In this document: piece by piece, positions 9,053 through 17,570 of the stretch
How the letters are laid out: every line of letters begins with the position of its first letter
Numbering within the stretch: the stretch's first letter is position 1
Source: an uncultured Prevotella sp.
GTDB lineage: Bacteria > Bacteroidota > Bacteroidia > Bacteroidales > Bacteroidaceae
DNA: 64,000 nucleotides
NCBI GenBank assembly: GCA_946405145.1
Contig: CAMJGE010000001.1
Location: 124,001-188,000 of the forward strand
Reading direction: 5' to 3'
Notes under the pieces: model-generated
The model's database searches: none
What the model was told of the DNA's origin: nothing
The model's input: only the letters and a program-made list of their open reading frames with translations
Position numbers and translations under genes: made by a program

Positions 9053-10206
9053 GCTAATAGAGTTTCAAATAAAAATTTCCACTTCTCTGCTATCTGGTCA
9101 ATTCTAAAACGTTGCACATTCTCAACAGCTTTATTTGCCATAGCTTTGCGCTGCTCTGGATGATGTATCATCCAAATAATTGCCTCCGATAACTTTTCCA
9201 CATTCCCTTTTTCTACTAATAATCCATCAACATGATCTTGAATAATGTCTTTAGGACCACAAGGGCAATCAAATGAAACAACTGGTAGTCCACAGCTCAT
9301 AGCTTCAACGAGCACCATTCCAAAACCCTCGAAACGTGAACTCATGACCAACAAAGAACTTTTCATATATTCATCCTGAATATTATCTGTTGGTCCCATC
9401 AGTTTACACCGGGATCTGTCAACATGAAGTTTATCTATCAACGAGTCGTATTCCAAACGATTACCCTGTCCTATAATGGTCAAATTCCAATCTGGACATT
9501 CTTTCTCCACTTTCGACCAGGATTGAAGCAATAAATCAAATCCTTTCTGATAGACATATCTTCCAACAGATATGACACGTTTTTCACTAAGAGGACTAAT
9601 AGATAAAGAAGAAAAAGTCAATGGGTCAGGAATAACAACAACATTGTCCAGTTCTGTCCAATTATGGCTATCTTCTTCGGTTAAAACAACAAACTTATCT
9701 AAACGTTTTAAGTTCCTTACCAAACTATTCATCCAGAATTTTGAAAAGAGATTCTTTATTACATTCGTATCTCCTTGTTCAAAATTACGATAGTTCGACC
9801 GATTAACGTGCAACTCTCCTATTTTCTTACTGCCATCATTAATGGATGTGAGAAAGTTAATTTCACGTCTTAATAAACTGACAGTAATATCAGGACGAAT
9901 ACGTAAAAGTTCTTGTTTTAGTAACTTCTTAAAAAGATATTGTTTCTTTAGATAAACGAACACTTTTTTAAGAAAAGAACATGTCCATAATTCCTCGAAA
10001 CCTATATCCAAATTAATGACTTTCACTTTATCGGAAAGTGGATAAAAAAGTGGTTTGTCCTTTCCTTCAGTCAATATAATGGTAATATCATATCCAAAAT
10101 GTTCTGCAAAATAGTTTGCCTTCAATGTTAAGACACGTTCCACTCCTCCAGCCATATATAAAGCGGGGGTGCAATAGACTATTTTATATCGCATATCAAC
10201 AGACAT
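9049..10206 (-). CDS. Glycosyltransferase family 4
   Basis: A GT-B enzyme of 385 residues: KIVYCTPALYMAGGVERV at the N terminus, RVISVGRYVYQKGFDLLL at the domain junction, and EGFGMVLVEAMSCG as the E-x7-E motif. It is the first gene of the six-gene minus-strand transferase operon. A second in-frame ATG at 10194 would match the starts of its paralogs better, while 10206 is closer to the promoter; both are possible. Donor and acceptor sugars are unknown. Confidence 0.87.
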   Translation of the reverse strand: MSVDMRYKIVYCTPALYMAGGVERVLTLKANYFAEHFGYDITIILTEGKDKPLFYPLSDKVKVINLDIGFEELWTCSFLKKVFVYLKKQYLFKKLLKQELLRIRPDITVSLLRREINFLTSINDGSKKIGELHVNRSNYRNFEQGDTNVIKNLFSKFWMNSLVRNLKRLDKFVVLTEEDSHNWTELDNVVVIPDPLTFSSLSISPLSEKRVISVGRYVYQKGFDLLLQSWSKVEKECPDWNLTIIGQGNRLEYDSLIDKLHVDRSRCKLMGPTDNIQDEYMKSSLLVMSSRFEGFGMVLVEAMSCGLPVVSFDCPCGPKDIIQDHVDGLLVEKGNVEKLSEAIIWMIHHPEQRKAMANKAVENVQRFRIDQIAEKWKFLFETLLA

Positions 10207-10229
10207 TATCTAAAAGTAACTATTATTTT

Positions 10230-10238
10230 GCAAAAGTA
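10230..10238 (-). promoter_or_regulatory. -7 box of the glycosyltransferase operon
   Basis: The minus strand reads TACTTTTGC about 24 bases before the start at 10206. It is the only recognisable promoter for the genes from 10206 down to 3946, all separated by at most 35 bases. Confidence 0.6.
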
Positions 10239-10247
10239 AGAAAAATA

Positions 10248-10280
10248 TTTGGAAATATCTATATTTATTTGTATTTTTGC
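10248..10280 (+). promoter_or_regulatory. Promoter of the GT4 gene at 10288 with minimal leader
   Basis: TTTG at 10248-10251 and TATTTTTGC at 10272-10280 are 20 bases apart, a full match to the Bacteroidetes -33/-7 arrangement. The ATG at 10288 is only 8 bases beyond the -7 box, so the transcript would have almost no leader. Confidence 0.65.
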
Positions 10281-10287
10281 ATTTAGA

Positions 10288-11460
10288 ATGAGTAAAATTT
10301 GCTTTTTAACAGACTCCATCTTCTCAATTGGAGGAGTACAACGAGTAACTGCAGTAATTGCCAAAGAATTGGCAAAAGATGATATAGTTACAATTGTGAC
10401 ATTTGACAAACCAGAATCATATAATCCTGAATTGTATGATTTAGGTCATTCAAATATTACATATCGATTTTTCAGATATCCCATCATAAAGAACTGGAAG
10501 ATAAAATTGTATAAGCTGTATAGTGGTTTTTATTTGAAATGTCACCTCCAATCAAAATGGACGTCATATTTATATGCGAAAAATTCTTTTCCTGCTCCGC
10601 TTAGATCCGCATTGGCTAATGAGTTAAAAAAGGGGCAATACGATGTCATTATTGGCGTTCATGCCCCTCTAGCTGCCAGATTAGCGACTCTCCGTTCAGA
10701 TTTGCCAAACACGAAATTGATTGGCTGGATACACAATTCCTTTGAGGCATTGTTTAGCGACACCTCTTTATATATTGGCGCAGATAGAAAACGGCATTAC
10801 GTATATCAATTCCAGAAGTTAGATGAAGTAATTGTTCTATGCAAACATGATGCCGAGACTTATCAAAAGTATGATCACCATTTCCACCCAAAGGTCATCT
10901 ATAATCCTCTGACCTTAATACCAGGCGAACTATCCGAAGGTAGTTCACATAGTTTATTAGCCATTGGCCGTTTTTCGCATCTTCACAAAGGGTTTGATTT
11001 ACTGATTGAAGCATTTCACTTGTTTGCTGGAAAGAACCCGAACTGGACATTAGATATCGTTGGAGAAGGTGTTGAAGAGCCTATGTATAAAGAACTCATC
11101 CATAAATACAATTTAGGCGAAAGAGTTAAAATCCATCCGTTTACTAACAATATCCAAACGTATTATTCCAAAGCCCAAATATATGTTCTCAGTTCCAGAT
11201 GGGAAGGAATGCCTTTGGTTTTGGTAGAGGCGATGTCACATGGACTCCCTATTGTTTCATCAGACTTACCTATGAGTAAGGAAATCATGGGGGAATTCGG
11301 TCTCTATTTCAAAAATGGCGATGTCAACGATTTAGCTCAAGCTTTAGAAAAAGCCACCCAAATTCATTGGAAAGAAAAATCAAAAGAGGCTTTAGAGATC
11401 GCTGATAGGTTTGATATCAAGCAAATTATCAATGATTGGAAACAGGTTATTGAATCATAA
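10288..11460 (+). CDS. Glycosyltransferase family 4
   Basis: The 390-residue GT-B protein starts at MSKICFLTDSIFSIGGVQRV. An upstream in-frame ATG at 10249 would place the promoter inside the gene and add 13 unlikely residues. LLAIGRFSHLHKGFDLL marks the C-terminal domain and EGMPLVLVEAMSHG the E-x7-E motif, followed by PIVSSDLPMSKEIM. The overall pattern resembles transferases of capsule and LPS clusters that act on GlcNAc or galactose acceptors, but the sugar is unproven. It is a single-gene unit facing the GT gene at 11464 with 3 bases between their stops. Confidence 0.87.
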   Translation: MSKICFLTDSIFSIGGVQRVTAVIAKELAKDDIVTIVTFDKPESYNPELYDLGHSNITYRFFRYPIIKNWKIKLYKLYSGFYLKCHLQSKWTSYLYAKNSFPAPLRSALANELKKGQYDVIIGVHAPLAARLATLRSDLPNTKLIGWIHNSFEALFSDTSLYIGADRKRHYVYQFQKLDEVIVLCKHDAETYQKYDHHFHPKVIYNPLTLIPGELSEGSSHSLLAIGRFSHLHKGFDLLIEAFHLFAGKNPNWTLDIVGEGVEEPMYKELIHKYNLGERVKIHPFTNNIQTYYSKAQIYVLSSRWEGMPLVLVEAMSHGLPIVSSDLPMSKEIMGEFGLYFKNGDVNDLAQALEKATQIHWKEKSKEALEIADRFDIKQIINDWKQVIES

Positions 11461-11463
11461 CAT

Positions 11464-12603
11464 TCACGCCTCATCGAGAACTTTCTGCATTTGAATCTTC
11501 CAAGACAGATGTTGCACCGTCCTACGAATCTCTTCTGGTTGGAAATGATGCTGGTCAATAAAATCCAGAATCTGAGGCACATCTATCGGAGACTCATCTG
11601 GCAGGGCTTTGATCACATAGGGCTGTTTGTCGAAATCACTATCTTGCTCACTATAAATAAAAGGTATTCCCCGAGTGGCGTACTCACGATTTTTCAGGGT
11701 CTTGATGACAGTGATGCCACTACGATGTCTCGCCAAACTACCAATAGCAAAACAACTTTGATTAAACACATCATCTAAAGCATCCCCAAATAACTGACCA
11801 TGGAAAATAATCTTATCCTGAATACCATATTTATCAATAATGGCCTGCATACCTGGATGGAAAGCATTAGCTTGATAACGTTCAACAGGATGAACACCTC
11901 CAACGATATGAAAATAGACTTGCCGGGGATTGGGCGTGTTTTGATAATATTCTCCTAAGCCCGCTATCAAGCGGTCATAGCCATGCCAGATATGCACTTC
12001 GGCAACTCCTATCAAATGAATAGCGCCATCAGTCGATGGATGATACTGATGAAGCGGAATGCTATCAAAATCAACCCCATTACTGATTCGAATCGTGCGC
12101 TGTCCAAATATCTGTTCTTCACTAGAAAAAGTGACAATAGCAGTCATCTCTTTTGCCAACTTATTTCTGAATAATTGATCAATCTTCAATTTTAACTTGA
12201 TATCCCATGAAGATTGTATAAATTCCTGATCGTATGGATAAGTAGGGATTTCCATAACGGTCTTAATGCCAATACCTCTTAATCTTCTGAAAAAATGAAT
12301 CAGTATTGGATCTGCGTTCATAAAACAGCGGGAATATACAAACTGGATTCCATTAAGTTCACAATAATCATAAATACAATCGTAATCAAGCCGTTGGCGA
12401 AGTGCCGCCAGATTTCCTGTGCCATAGTCCCGTATGACCTGATTGTCAATATATCTACAGCGATGACCTCTTTGGTCAAAATCATAGTAGCATAGATGCA
12501 CTTCATGACCATTTTCACGAAGTCCTTTTACCTGATAGTGGATTTTTTTAGAGATACCACTCACATCAGAGAAGCCATGATAGACCAGGAACAATATATT
12601 CAT
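11464..12603 (-). CDS. GT4-like glycosyltransferase, divergent
   Basis: A 379-residue GT-B-like protein. ILFLVYHGFSDVSGISKK is the N-terminal strand with a glycine loop, VAEVHIWHGYDRLI marks the second domain, and SLARHRSG followed by TLKNREYATRGIPFIYSE replaces the usual E-x7-E block; the K-x-x-E-Y-x-x-x-G-x-P pattern is seen in exopolysaccharide transferases. It is less similar to the other GT4 proteins here than they are to each other. The gene is monocistronic with its own promoter. Confidence 0.78.
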   Translation of the reverse strand: MNILFLVYHGFSDVSGISKKIHYQVKGLRENGHEVHLCYYDFDQRGHRCRYIDNQVIRDYGTGNLAALRQRLDYDCIYDYCELNGIQFVYSRCFMNADPILIHFFRRLRGIGIKTVMEIPTYPYDQEFIQSSWDIKLKLKIDQLFRNKLAKEMTAIVTFSSEEQIFGQRTIRISNGVDFDSIPLHQYHPSTDGAIHLIGVAEVHIWHGYDRLIAGLGEYYQNTPNPRQVYFHIVGGVHPVERYQANAFHPGMQAIIDKYGIQDKIIFHGQLFGDALDDVFNQSCFAIGSLARHRSGITVIKTLKNREYATRGIPFIYSEQDSDFDKQPYVIKALPDESPIDVPQILDFIDQHHFQPEEIRRTVQHLSWKIQMQKVLDEA

Positions 12604-12649
12604 AAGACAAAAATCTTGTATTACAATCTAATTTATTGATAATTTTCCT

Positions 12650-12682
12650 GCAAAAATAGGAAAAAATTTGGAAATACACAAA
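12650..12682 (-). promoter_or_regulatory. Promoter of the divergent GT4-like gene
   Basis: On the minus strand TTTG (12682-12679) and TATTTTTGC (12658-12650) are 20 bases apart. It drives the gene starting at 12603 with a leader of roughly 40 bases. Confidence 0.65.
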
Positions 12683-12698
12683 ATAATATCTATTTTTG
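12667..12698 (+). promoter_or_regulatory. Promoter of the acyltransferase-GT4 pair
   Basis: TTTG at 12667-12670 and TATTTTTG at 12691-12698 are 20 bases apart. The site interleaves with the minus-strand promoter of the gene at 12603, so the two divergent promoters share DNA. Confidence 0.65.
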
Positions 12699-12721
12699 TA
12701 ATCTGAAAAAGCAAAGGTATT

Positions 12722-13312
12722 ATGAATAGTGAACAAGTCAGGGATAAATTCAAGGGCAATCCGAAACTAAAAAGGTTGGTGGATTGGCTGATCATGAACC
12801 AGGTGGAGACTAGGCCTCGCTGGTACATTAGATTCTTAGCTCCCTTGTATCAACATCGGGGAAAACATAGTGTGATCCATCGCTCTGTCAGGATGGACAC
12901 CCCACCCTATAGACAGTTCAGACTTGGTGACTATTCGGTGGTTGAGTCGTTTGCCTGTATTAATAATGCCGTAGGTGATGTGATTATTGGCAATTATACC
13001 AGAGTGGGATTACATAATACAATCATTGGTCCTGTTACCATCGGTAATCACGTTAATCTGGCACAAGGTATTACGGTAACAGCCCTAAATCACAACTTTG
13101 AAGATACGAATAAGCGCATTGACGAACAAGGAGTTAGTACGACACCTGTTACTATTGGAGATGATGTATGGATTGGAGCAAATGCCGTTATCCTGCCTGG
13201 TGTTCATATCGGACAGCACTGTGTGGTAGCAGCAGGAGCCGTAGTTACAAAGGATGTACCAGACCATTCTCTTGTGGCTGGTGTACCTGCTAAAATCATA
13301 AAACAAATATGA
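12722..13312 (+). CDS. Left-handed beta-helix (hexapeptide) acyltransferase
   Basis: This 196-residue protein has hexapeptide repeats from about residue 85 to 185 ([38 protein letters not shown]) and the AGVPAKII ending of the CysE/LacA/NodL/WcaF group. His in TALNHNFED is the likely catalytic base. The enzyme probably moves acetyl from acetyl-CoA to a sugar hydroxyl or amine of the surface glycan. It overlaps the next transferase gene by 4 bases, suggesting both work on the same unit. Confidence 0.85.
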   Translation: MNSEQVRDKFKGNPKLKRLVDWLIMNQVETRPRWYIRFLAPLYQHRGKHSVIHRSVRMDTPPYRQFRLGDYSVVESFACINNAVGDVIIGNYTRVGLHNTIIGPVTIGNHVNLAQGITVTALNHNFEDTNKRIDEQGVSTTPVTIGDDVWIGANAVILPGVHIGQHCVVAAGAVVTKDVPDHSLVAGVPAKIIKQI

Positions 13313-14442
13313 GAATAGGTATTGAAGCACAACGTATCTTCCGTAAAAACAAACACGGAATGGATTATGTGGTTCTTGAAGAAATCAAAGAACTGCAGAA
13401 GTCAGATACCAGAAATGAATATTTTGTATTTGTGGCACCTGGCGAAGACCGTTGTCTTAAAGACAGCAAGAATGTGCATATCATCGAGATAGGAGGTAAT
13501 ATCTATCCGCTTTGGGAACAGTTCTCACTTCCACGAGCTGTCAGCCAATTGAATCTTGACATACTCCATTGTACCAGCAATACTGCCCCCATCTACTGCA
13601 ATATTCCACTCATCTTGACACTCCACGATATTATCTTCTTGGAGCCACGAGACAAATCAAACAAATCATTCTATCAGAATATGGGATGGCGCTATAGAAG
13701 ATTTGTGGTTCCAAAAATACTCAAGAAATGCAAACGGATTATCACTGTTTCGGAATTCGAGTACAATAACATTATTAGCAAGCTCAATATTCCGGAAGAG
13801 AATATGGCGATGATCTACAATGGGTATAATGAGTGGTTTAAACCATTGGAAGATACTGAGCAAGTCTTTCAACAATACATAGAAGAACCTGGATACTTCT
13901 TCTTCCTTGGTAATACTGACCCCAAAAAGAATACCGAACGTACTCTCATTGCCTACTCCAACTATCTGAAGAAGTCGGATATAAAAAGGAAACTGTTGAT
14001 GGCTGATTTAGACAGAGGTTATCTTGAAGATATCATAGAAAGAAACCACATTGATAACATTAGGGAGCAAATTGTGATGCCTGGTTATATTAAGAATGTA
14101 GATTTACCATACATCTATAATAACGCTTTTGCATTCCTTTATACTTCACTTAGAGAAAGTTTTGGCATTCCATTACTGGAAGCGATGGCTTGTGGTACGC
14201 CTGTTATCACATCAAACACTTCATCAATGCCAGAAATTGGAGGTCCTGAGGTATTGATGGTTAATCCACAGAACGCAAACGAAATAACAGAAAAAATGCT
14301 TCTGTTAGAAACAGACGGGGATTTATACAAAAAACAAAAAGAAATAGGCCTCAAAAGAGCCCAACAGTTCTCGTGGAAATATACAGCAGAACAGTTGTTG
14401 ATGCTTTATGAAGAAGTTTATCGCAATCGGCACAGAGATTAA
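13309..14442 (+). CDS. Glycosyltransferase family 4 (mannosyltransferase-like)
   Basis: A 377-residue GT-B protein beginning [20 protein letters not shown], with [24 protein letters not shown] as in many GT4 mannosyltransferases, [18 protein letters not shown] at the domain junction and [14 protein letters not shown] as the E-x7-E motif. It is translationally coupled to the acyltransferase (ATGA overlap). Its stop overlaps that of the small gene on the other strand by 4 bases; this is the right boundary of the glycan cluster. Confidence 0.87.
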   Translation: MRIGIEAQRIFRKNKHGMDYVVLEEIKELQKSDTRNEYFVFVAPGEDRCLKDSKNVHIIEIGGNIYPLWEQFSLPRAVSQLNLDILHCTSNTAPIYCNIPLILTLHDIIFLEPRDKSNKSFYQNMGWRYRRFVVPKILKKCKRIITVSEFEYNNIISKLNIPEENMAMIYNGYNEWFKPLEDTEQVFQQYIEEPGYFFFLGNTDPKKNTERTLIAYSNYLKKSDIKRKLLMADLDRGYLEDIIERNHIDNIREQIVMPGYIKNVDLPYIYNNAFAFLYTSLRESFGIPLLEAMACGTPVITSNTSSMPEIGGPEVLMVNPQNANEITEKMLLLETDGDLYKKQKEIGLKRAQQFSWKYTAEQLLMLYEEVYRNRHRD

Positions 14443-14777
14443 TCAAACAAATCTAAAGAGAGGTCTTTTACAGGCTTCTCTTCCTTTTCCTCAACAATAG
14501 GTTCTTCTCTGAACTCGATCATCAACTGGCGGGCATCGGGATTGTTTTGTGTGTTCAGCCGATAATAACCTCGACGCTCCATACTTTCAATCAGTGAGGA
14601 GGGGGATTTGGAGTTTTTCAGAAGATACTGCTGCACATAGATACGGATTTCCTCCAAATTCGGTGTAAAGAACAAAGAGACGTTCTTATTATAAACATGT
14701 TTGGACAGCAGCTGAACGCTGATGCCTTTATCACCAACATCGGTGAGAATCTCCAATATCTGCCTGTCGTATGTCAT
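14439..14777 (-). CDS. Small conserved-looking protein, possible winged helix
   Basis: A 112-residue protein I do not recognise by name. The first 80 residues (RQILEILTDVGDKGISVQLLSKHVYN, then IRIYVQQYL and SLIESMERRGYYRLN) have the helix and hairpin spacing of a winged-helix domain; the last 30 are acidic and end DLSLDLFD. No signal peptide. It follows the H1-tailed gene on the same strand, separated by a terminator hairpin, and I see no clear promoter of its own. A DNA-binding role is a guess from the fold. Confidence 0.6.
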   Translation of the reverse strand: MTYDRQILEILTDVGDKGISVQLLSKHVYNKNVSLFFTPNLEEIRIYVQQYLLKNSKSPSSLIESMERRGYYRLNTQNNPDARQLMIEFREEPIVEEKEEKPVKDLSLDLFD

Positions 14778-14785
14778 TCGATTAA

Positions 14786-14817
14786 AAAAGGTCGGTAAAA
14801 ATGATTACCGACCTTTT
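14786..14817 (-). terminator. Rho-independent terminator after the H1-tailed protein gene
   Basis: A perfect 13-base stem (14786-14798 with 14805-14817) encloses a 6-base loop and, read on the minus strand, runs into a T tract. It lies just beyond the stop at 14841. Confidence 0.8.
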
Positions 14818-14840
14818 CTTCTATCATTCGTTAAATTGTC

Positions 14841-15137
14841 TTATGCCAATGTAACTTTCTCTCCGTCGTTAGCGAGCTTACCCTCCTTGAAGAGCCAGCC
14901 GAGACCGAGCAGAGTCTCTTCCTCTGAAATCTTAGCAGCCTTTGCAATCTCCTTAACGGTGAGAGCTTTCTCTGCTGCTGCAAGTGCCTGATAAACATCA
15001 CCAGCCTTGAAACCAGCATTCTCAGCGTTTACTGCGAGAACTGACTTAGCGGCTGCCTTCTTTACTGTTGTGGTCTTCTTAGCTGCGGCTGCCTTTGTCT
15101 CAGTAGCCTTCTTAGCTGTTGCTTTCTTTTCTGCCAT
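14841..15137 (-). CDS. Winged-helix (DUF2582-like) protein with histone H1-like tail
   Basis: 98 residues in two parts. Residues 1-33 are almost only Lys, Ala and Thr (AEKKATAKKATETKAAAAKK), like the tail of histone H1 or of bacterial AlgP/HctB-type proteins. Residues 36-98 (AGFKAGDVYQAL, LTVKEIAKAAKISEEE, LGLGWLFKEGKL) look like the small winged-helix domain called DUF2582. The tail should bind DNA backbone without sequence preference. It has its own promoter and terminator, consistent with an abundant nucleoid-type protein. The exact function is unknown. Confidence 0.75.
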   Translation of the reverse strand: MAEKKATAKKATETKAAAAKKTTTVKKAAAKSVLAVNAENAGFKAGDVYQALAAAEKALTVKEIAKAAKISEEETLLGLGWLFKEGKLANDGEKVTLA

Positions 15138-15193
15138 AATACTAAAAATATTAATCTGTTATTCTGAGTTTAAATTCTCTAATCTTTTCGAGT

Positions 15194-15202
15194 GCAAAAT
15201 TA
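15194..15202 (-). promoter_or_regulatory. -7 box of the H1-tailed protein gene
   Basis: The minus strand reads TAATTTTGC, giving a leader of about 50 bases before the start at 15137. Confidence 0.55.
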
Positions 15203-15256
15203 CACTATTATTTTATACAACTTATTGATATTTAAGTATTTTTGGCGAAATGTCAA

Positions 15257-17017
15257 TTATTCTTGATGTAAGTCAATACGCAACTGAAGCTCTTCAAGCT
15301 GTTTGGGGTCTAACTCTCCCGGGGCATCCAGCATCACATCACGTCCGCTATTATTCTTCGGGAATGCAATGCAATCACGAATACTATCAAGACCTGCCAT
15401 CAGTGATACAAAGCGATCAAGACCAAAAGCAAGACCTGCGTGAGGAGGTGCACCATACTTGAAGGCATTGATCAGGAAGCCAAACTGAGCCATCGCACGC
15501 TCTGGTGTGAAGCCAAGAATCTGGAACATCTTCTCCTGTAGCTTTCCATCGTGAATACGGAGTGAACCACCACCTACTTCGACACCATTGCAGACAAAGT
15601 CATAAGCTACGGCACGAACTTTCTCTGGAGCAGTATCAAGTAAAGGAATATCATCGGGATTAGGCATTGTGAACGGATGGTGAGTTGCCATCAGGCGCTG
15701 CTCCTCATCACTCCATTCAAAGAGTGGGAAGTCAACAATCCAAAGACATACGAAGTTATCCTTGTCGCGTAAGCCGAGACGATCGCCCATCTCCAGACGT
15801 AAGGTACAGAGCTGGACACGAGTCTTGTTGGCATTGTCGCCAGAGAGGATCAGCACGAGATCGCCATCCTTGGCACCCATCGCCTCTTTGACCTTAGCCC
15901 AAACCTCAGGCTCATAGAACTTATCGATGCTGGATTTCACGGTGCCATCCTCATTGAACTTCACATATACAAGTCCCTTGGCACCAACCTGCGGACGCTT
16001 CACAAAATCCGTCAGCTGATCAAGCTGCTTGCGGGTGTAGTTGGCACAACCAGGTACACAGATACCACCGATATAATTAGCTTCATTGAATACTGGGAAT
16101 GAGCCTGTTCCCTTCAGCACATCCATCAACTCAACGAACTCCATGCCGAAACGAAGATCGGGTTTGTCAGAACCGAAACGACGCATAGCCTCATGCCATG
16201 TCATACGCTGCAACGGAGGAAGCTCTATACCACGAACCTCCTTAAAGAGATGACGTGCCATATCCTCGAAGAGCTGCAGAACATCTTCCTGCTCTACGAA
16301 TGACATCTCGCAGTCGATCTGTGTGAACTCAGGCTGACGGTCAGCACGAAGATCCTCGTCACGGAAACACTTGGCAATCTGGAAATAACGGTCGAAACCA
16401 GAAACCATCAGCAACTGTTTCAGGGTCTGAGGAGACTGGGGTAATGCATAGAACTGACCTGGGTTCATACGACTGGGCACCACAAAGTCGCGAGCACCCT
16501 CTGGAGTCGAACCAATAAGAATTGGTGTCTCCACCTCGATAAAATCCTTGCCATCAAGGAAGTTACGAATCAGGATGGTCATGCGATGGCGCAGCTCAAG
16601 GTTTTTACGAACAGCAGCACGACGCAGGTCGAGATAACGATACTTCATACGGATATCGTCACCACCATCGGTATTATCTTCAATTGTGAATGGAGGTGTG
16701 AGACTCTCACTCAACACATTCAGCTCCTTCACCAGAATCTCAATATCACCTGTCGGCATCTTCGGATTCTTGCTCTGACGCTCGCTAACCTCACCCTTAA
16801 TCTGAATACAGAACTCACGACCAAGTTTATTGGCACGCTCGCAGAGGGCTGCATCGTCGGCTTCATTGAAAACCAACTGTGTAATACCATAACGATCACG
16901 AAGATCGACAAAGGTCATACCACCCATCTTACGACTACGCTGTACCCATCCGGCGAGTGTGACTACGCTACCGGCATCTGAGAGCCTGAGCTCTCCACAA
17001 GTCTTACTTCTATACAT
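15257..17017 (-). CDS. aspS: Aspartyl-tRNA synthetase
   Basis: A class II synthetase that charges tRNA-Asp in the cytoplasm. The 586-residue product starts [10 protein letters not shown]; the frame stays open upstream, but that part contains the promoter and has no homology value. An N-terminal OB-fold anticodon domain ([23 protein letters not shown]) is followed by the catalytic core with [39 protein letters not shown] (motif 2 area, shown here only as landmarks in short: FRDED and QPEFTQ), the bacterial GAD insertion, and GLAFGLDRF (motif 3) near the end. Length fits the bacterial type. It is a single-gene unit. Confidence 0.97.
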   Translation of the reverse strand: MYRSKTCGELRLSDAGSVVTLAGWVQRSRKMGGMTFVDLRDRYGITQLVFNEADDAALCERANKLGREFCIQIKGEVSERQSKNPKMPTGDIEILVKELNVLSESLTPPFTIEDNTDGGDDIRMKYRYLDLRRAAVRKNLELRHRMTILIRNFLDGKDFIEVETPILIGSTPEGARDFVVPSRMNPGQFYALPQSPQTLKQLLMVSGFDRYFQIAKCFRDEDLRADRQPEFTQIDCEMSFVEQEDVLQLFEDMARHLFKEVRGIELPPLQRMTWHEAMRRFGSDKPDLRFGMEFVELMDVLKGTGSFPVFNEANYIGGICVPGCANYTRKQLDQLTDFVKRPQVGAKGLVYVKFNEDGTVKSSIDKFYEPEVWAKVKEAMGAKDGDLVLILSGDNANKTRVQLCTLRLEMGDRLGLRDKDNFVCLWIVDFPLFEWSDEEQRLMATHHPFTMPNPDDIPLLDTAPEKVRAVAYDFVCNGVEVGGGSLRIHDGKLQEKMFQILGFTPERAMAQFGFLINAFKYGAPPHAGLAFGLDRFVSLMAGLDSIRDCIAFPKNNSGRDVMLDAPGELDPKQLEELQLRIDLHQE

Positions 17018-17046
17018 ATTAATTCCTATTTTATTCCTTTTGAGCT

Positions 17047-17055
17047 GCAAAGGTA
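17047..17055 (-). promoter_or_regulatory. -7 box of aspS
   Basis: The minus strand reads TACCTTTGC about 30 bases upstream of the aspS start and supports the start at 17017 over longer frames. Confidence 0.6.
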
Positions 17056-17083
17056 CGAATAAGCGAGCAAAATACCAAATTAA

Positions 17084-17116
17084 TTTGGATAATTCACTTC
17101 TTTTTCGTATCTTTGC
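17084..17116 (+). promoter_or_regulatory. Promoter of the DUF1573 gene
   Basis: TTTG at 17084-17087 and TATCTTTGC at 17108-17116 are 20 bases apart; the ATG follows 28 bases later. Confidence 0.65.
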
Positions 17117-17144
17117 CGCGAATTTGTAACAAAACGATACGAAT

Positions 17145-17534
17145 ATGAAGAAATTACTTGTAATGACCATGCTGCTCGTTTGCGGAATGACAACCGCATT
17201 CGCCCAGAAACCTGCCGAAATCAAGTTCGACAAGCTAACGCATAACTTCGGTTCTTTCTCCGAGAAGAATCCTGTTGTAACCTGCGTCTTCACATACACG
17301 AATGTTGGCGAACAGGCCCTTGTTATCAATCAGGCTATTGCCAGTTGTGGATGCACAGTGCCCGAATATACCAAGACACCTATCAAGCCAGGTGAGCAGG
17401 GGCAGATTAAAGTGACCTATAATGGTGCAGGCAAGTTTCCTGGACATTTTAAGAAGTCAATCACCGTCCGTACAAACGGAGCTGTTGAAATGACAAGACT
17501 CTATGTAGAAGGTGACATGACAGAAGCAAAATAA
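17145..17534 (+). CDS. DUF1573 domain protein, exported
   Basis: A 129-residue protein with a clear signal peptide (about residues 1-20, ending TTAFAQ) and one DUF1573 domain: [33 protein letters not shown] and [12 protein letters not shown]. This is an Ig-like ASH-type fold very common in Bacteroidetes periplasmic proteins; its role is not established, though binding or scaffold functions are usually proposed. A strong terminator follows directly, so it is transcribed alone. Confidence 0.9.
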   Translation: MKKLLVMTMLLVCGMTTAFAQKPAEIKFDKLTHNFGSFSEKNPVVTCVFTYTNVGEQALVINQAIASCGCTVPEYTKTPIKPGEQGQIKVTYNGAGKFPGHFKKSITVRTNGAVEMTRLYVEGDMTEAK

Positions 17535-17568
17535 TAATAATCCCCGCTGATTGGCGGGGATTATTATT
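17533..17568. terminator. Bidirectional terminator between convergent genes
   Basis: A perfect 15-base stem (17533-17547 with 17554-17568) with a 6-base loop. A-rich and T-rich flanks on both sides let it end transcription from both the DUF1573 gene and the convergent DUF3078 gene. Confidence 0.85.
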
Positions 17569-17570
17569 TG

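Noticed and set aside
10209..10287. Earlier start (10249) for the GT4 gene giving a 13-residue leader
   Set aside because: The -33/-7 promoter match would lie inside the coding region, and the paralogs start at the first beta strand.
17018..17329. N-terminal extension of aspS from a TTG
   Set aside because: The extension covers the aspS promoter and the start of the divergent DUF1573 gene, and AspRS proteins begin at the OB fold.
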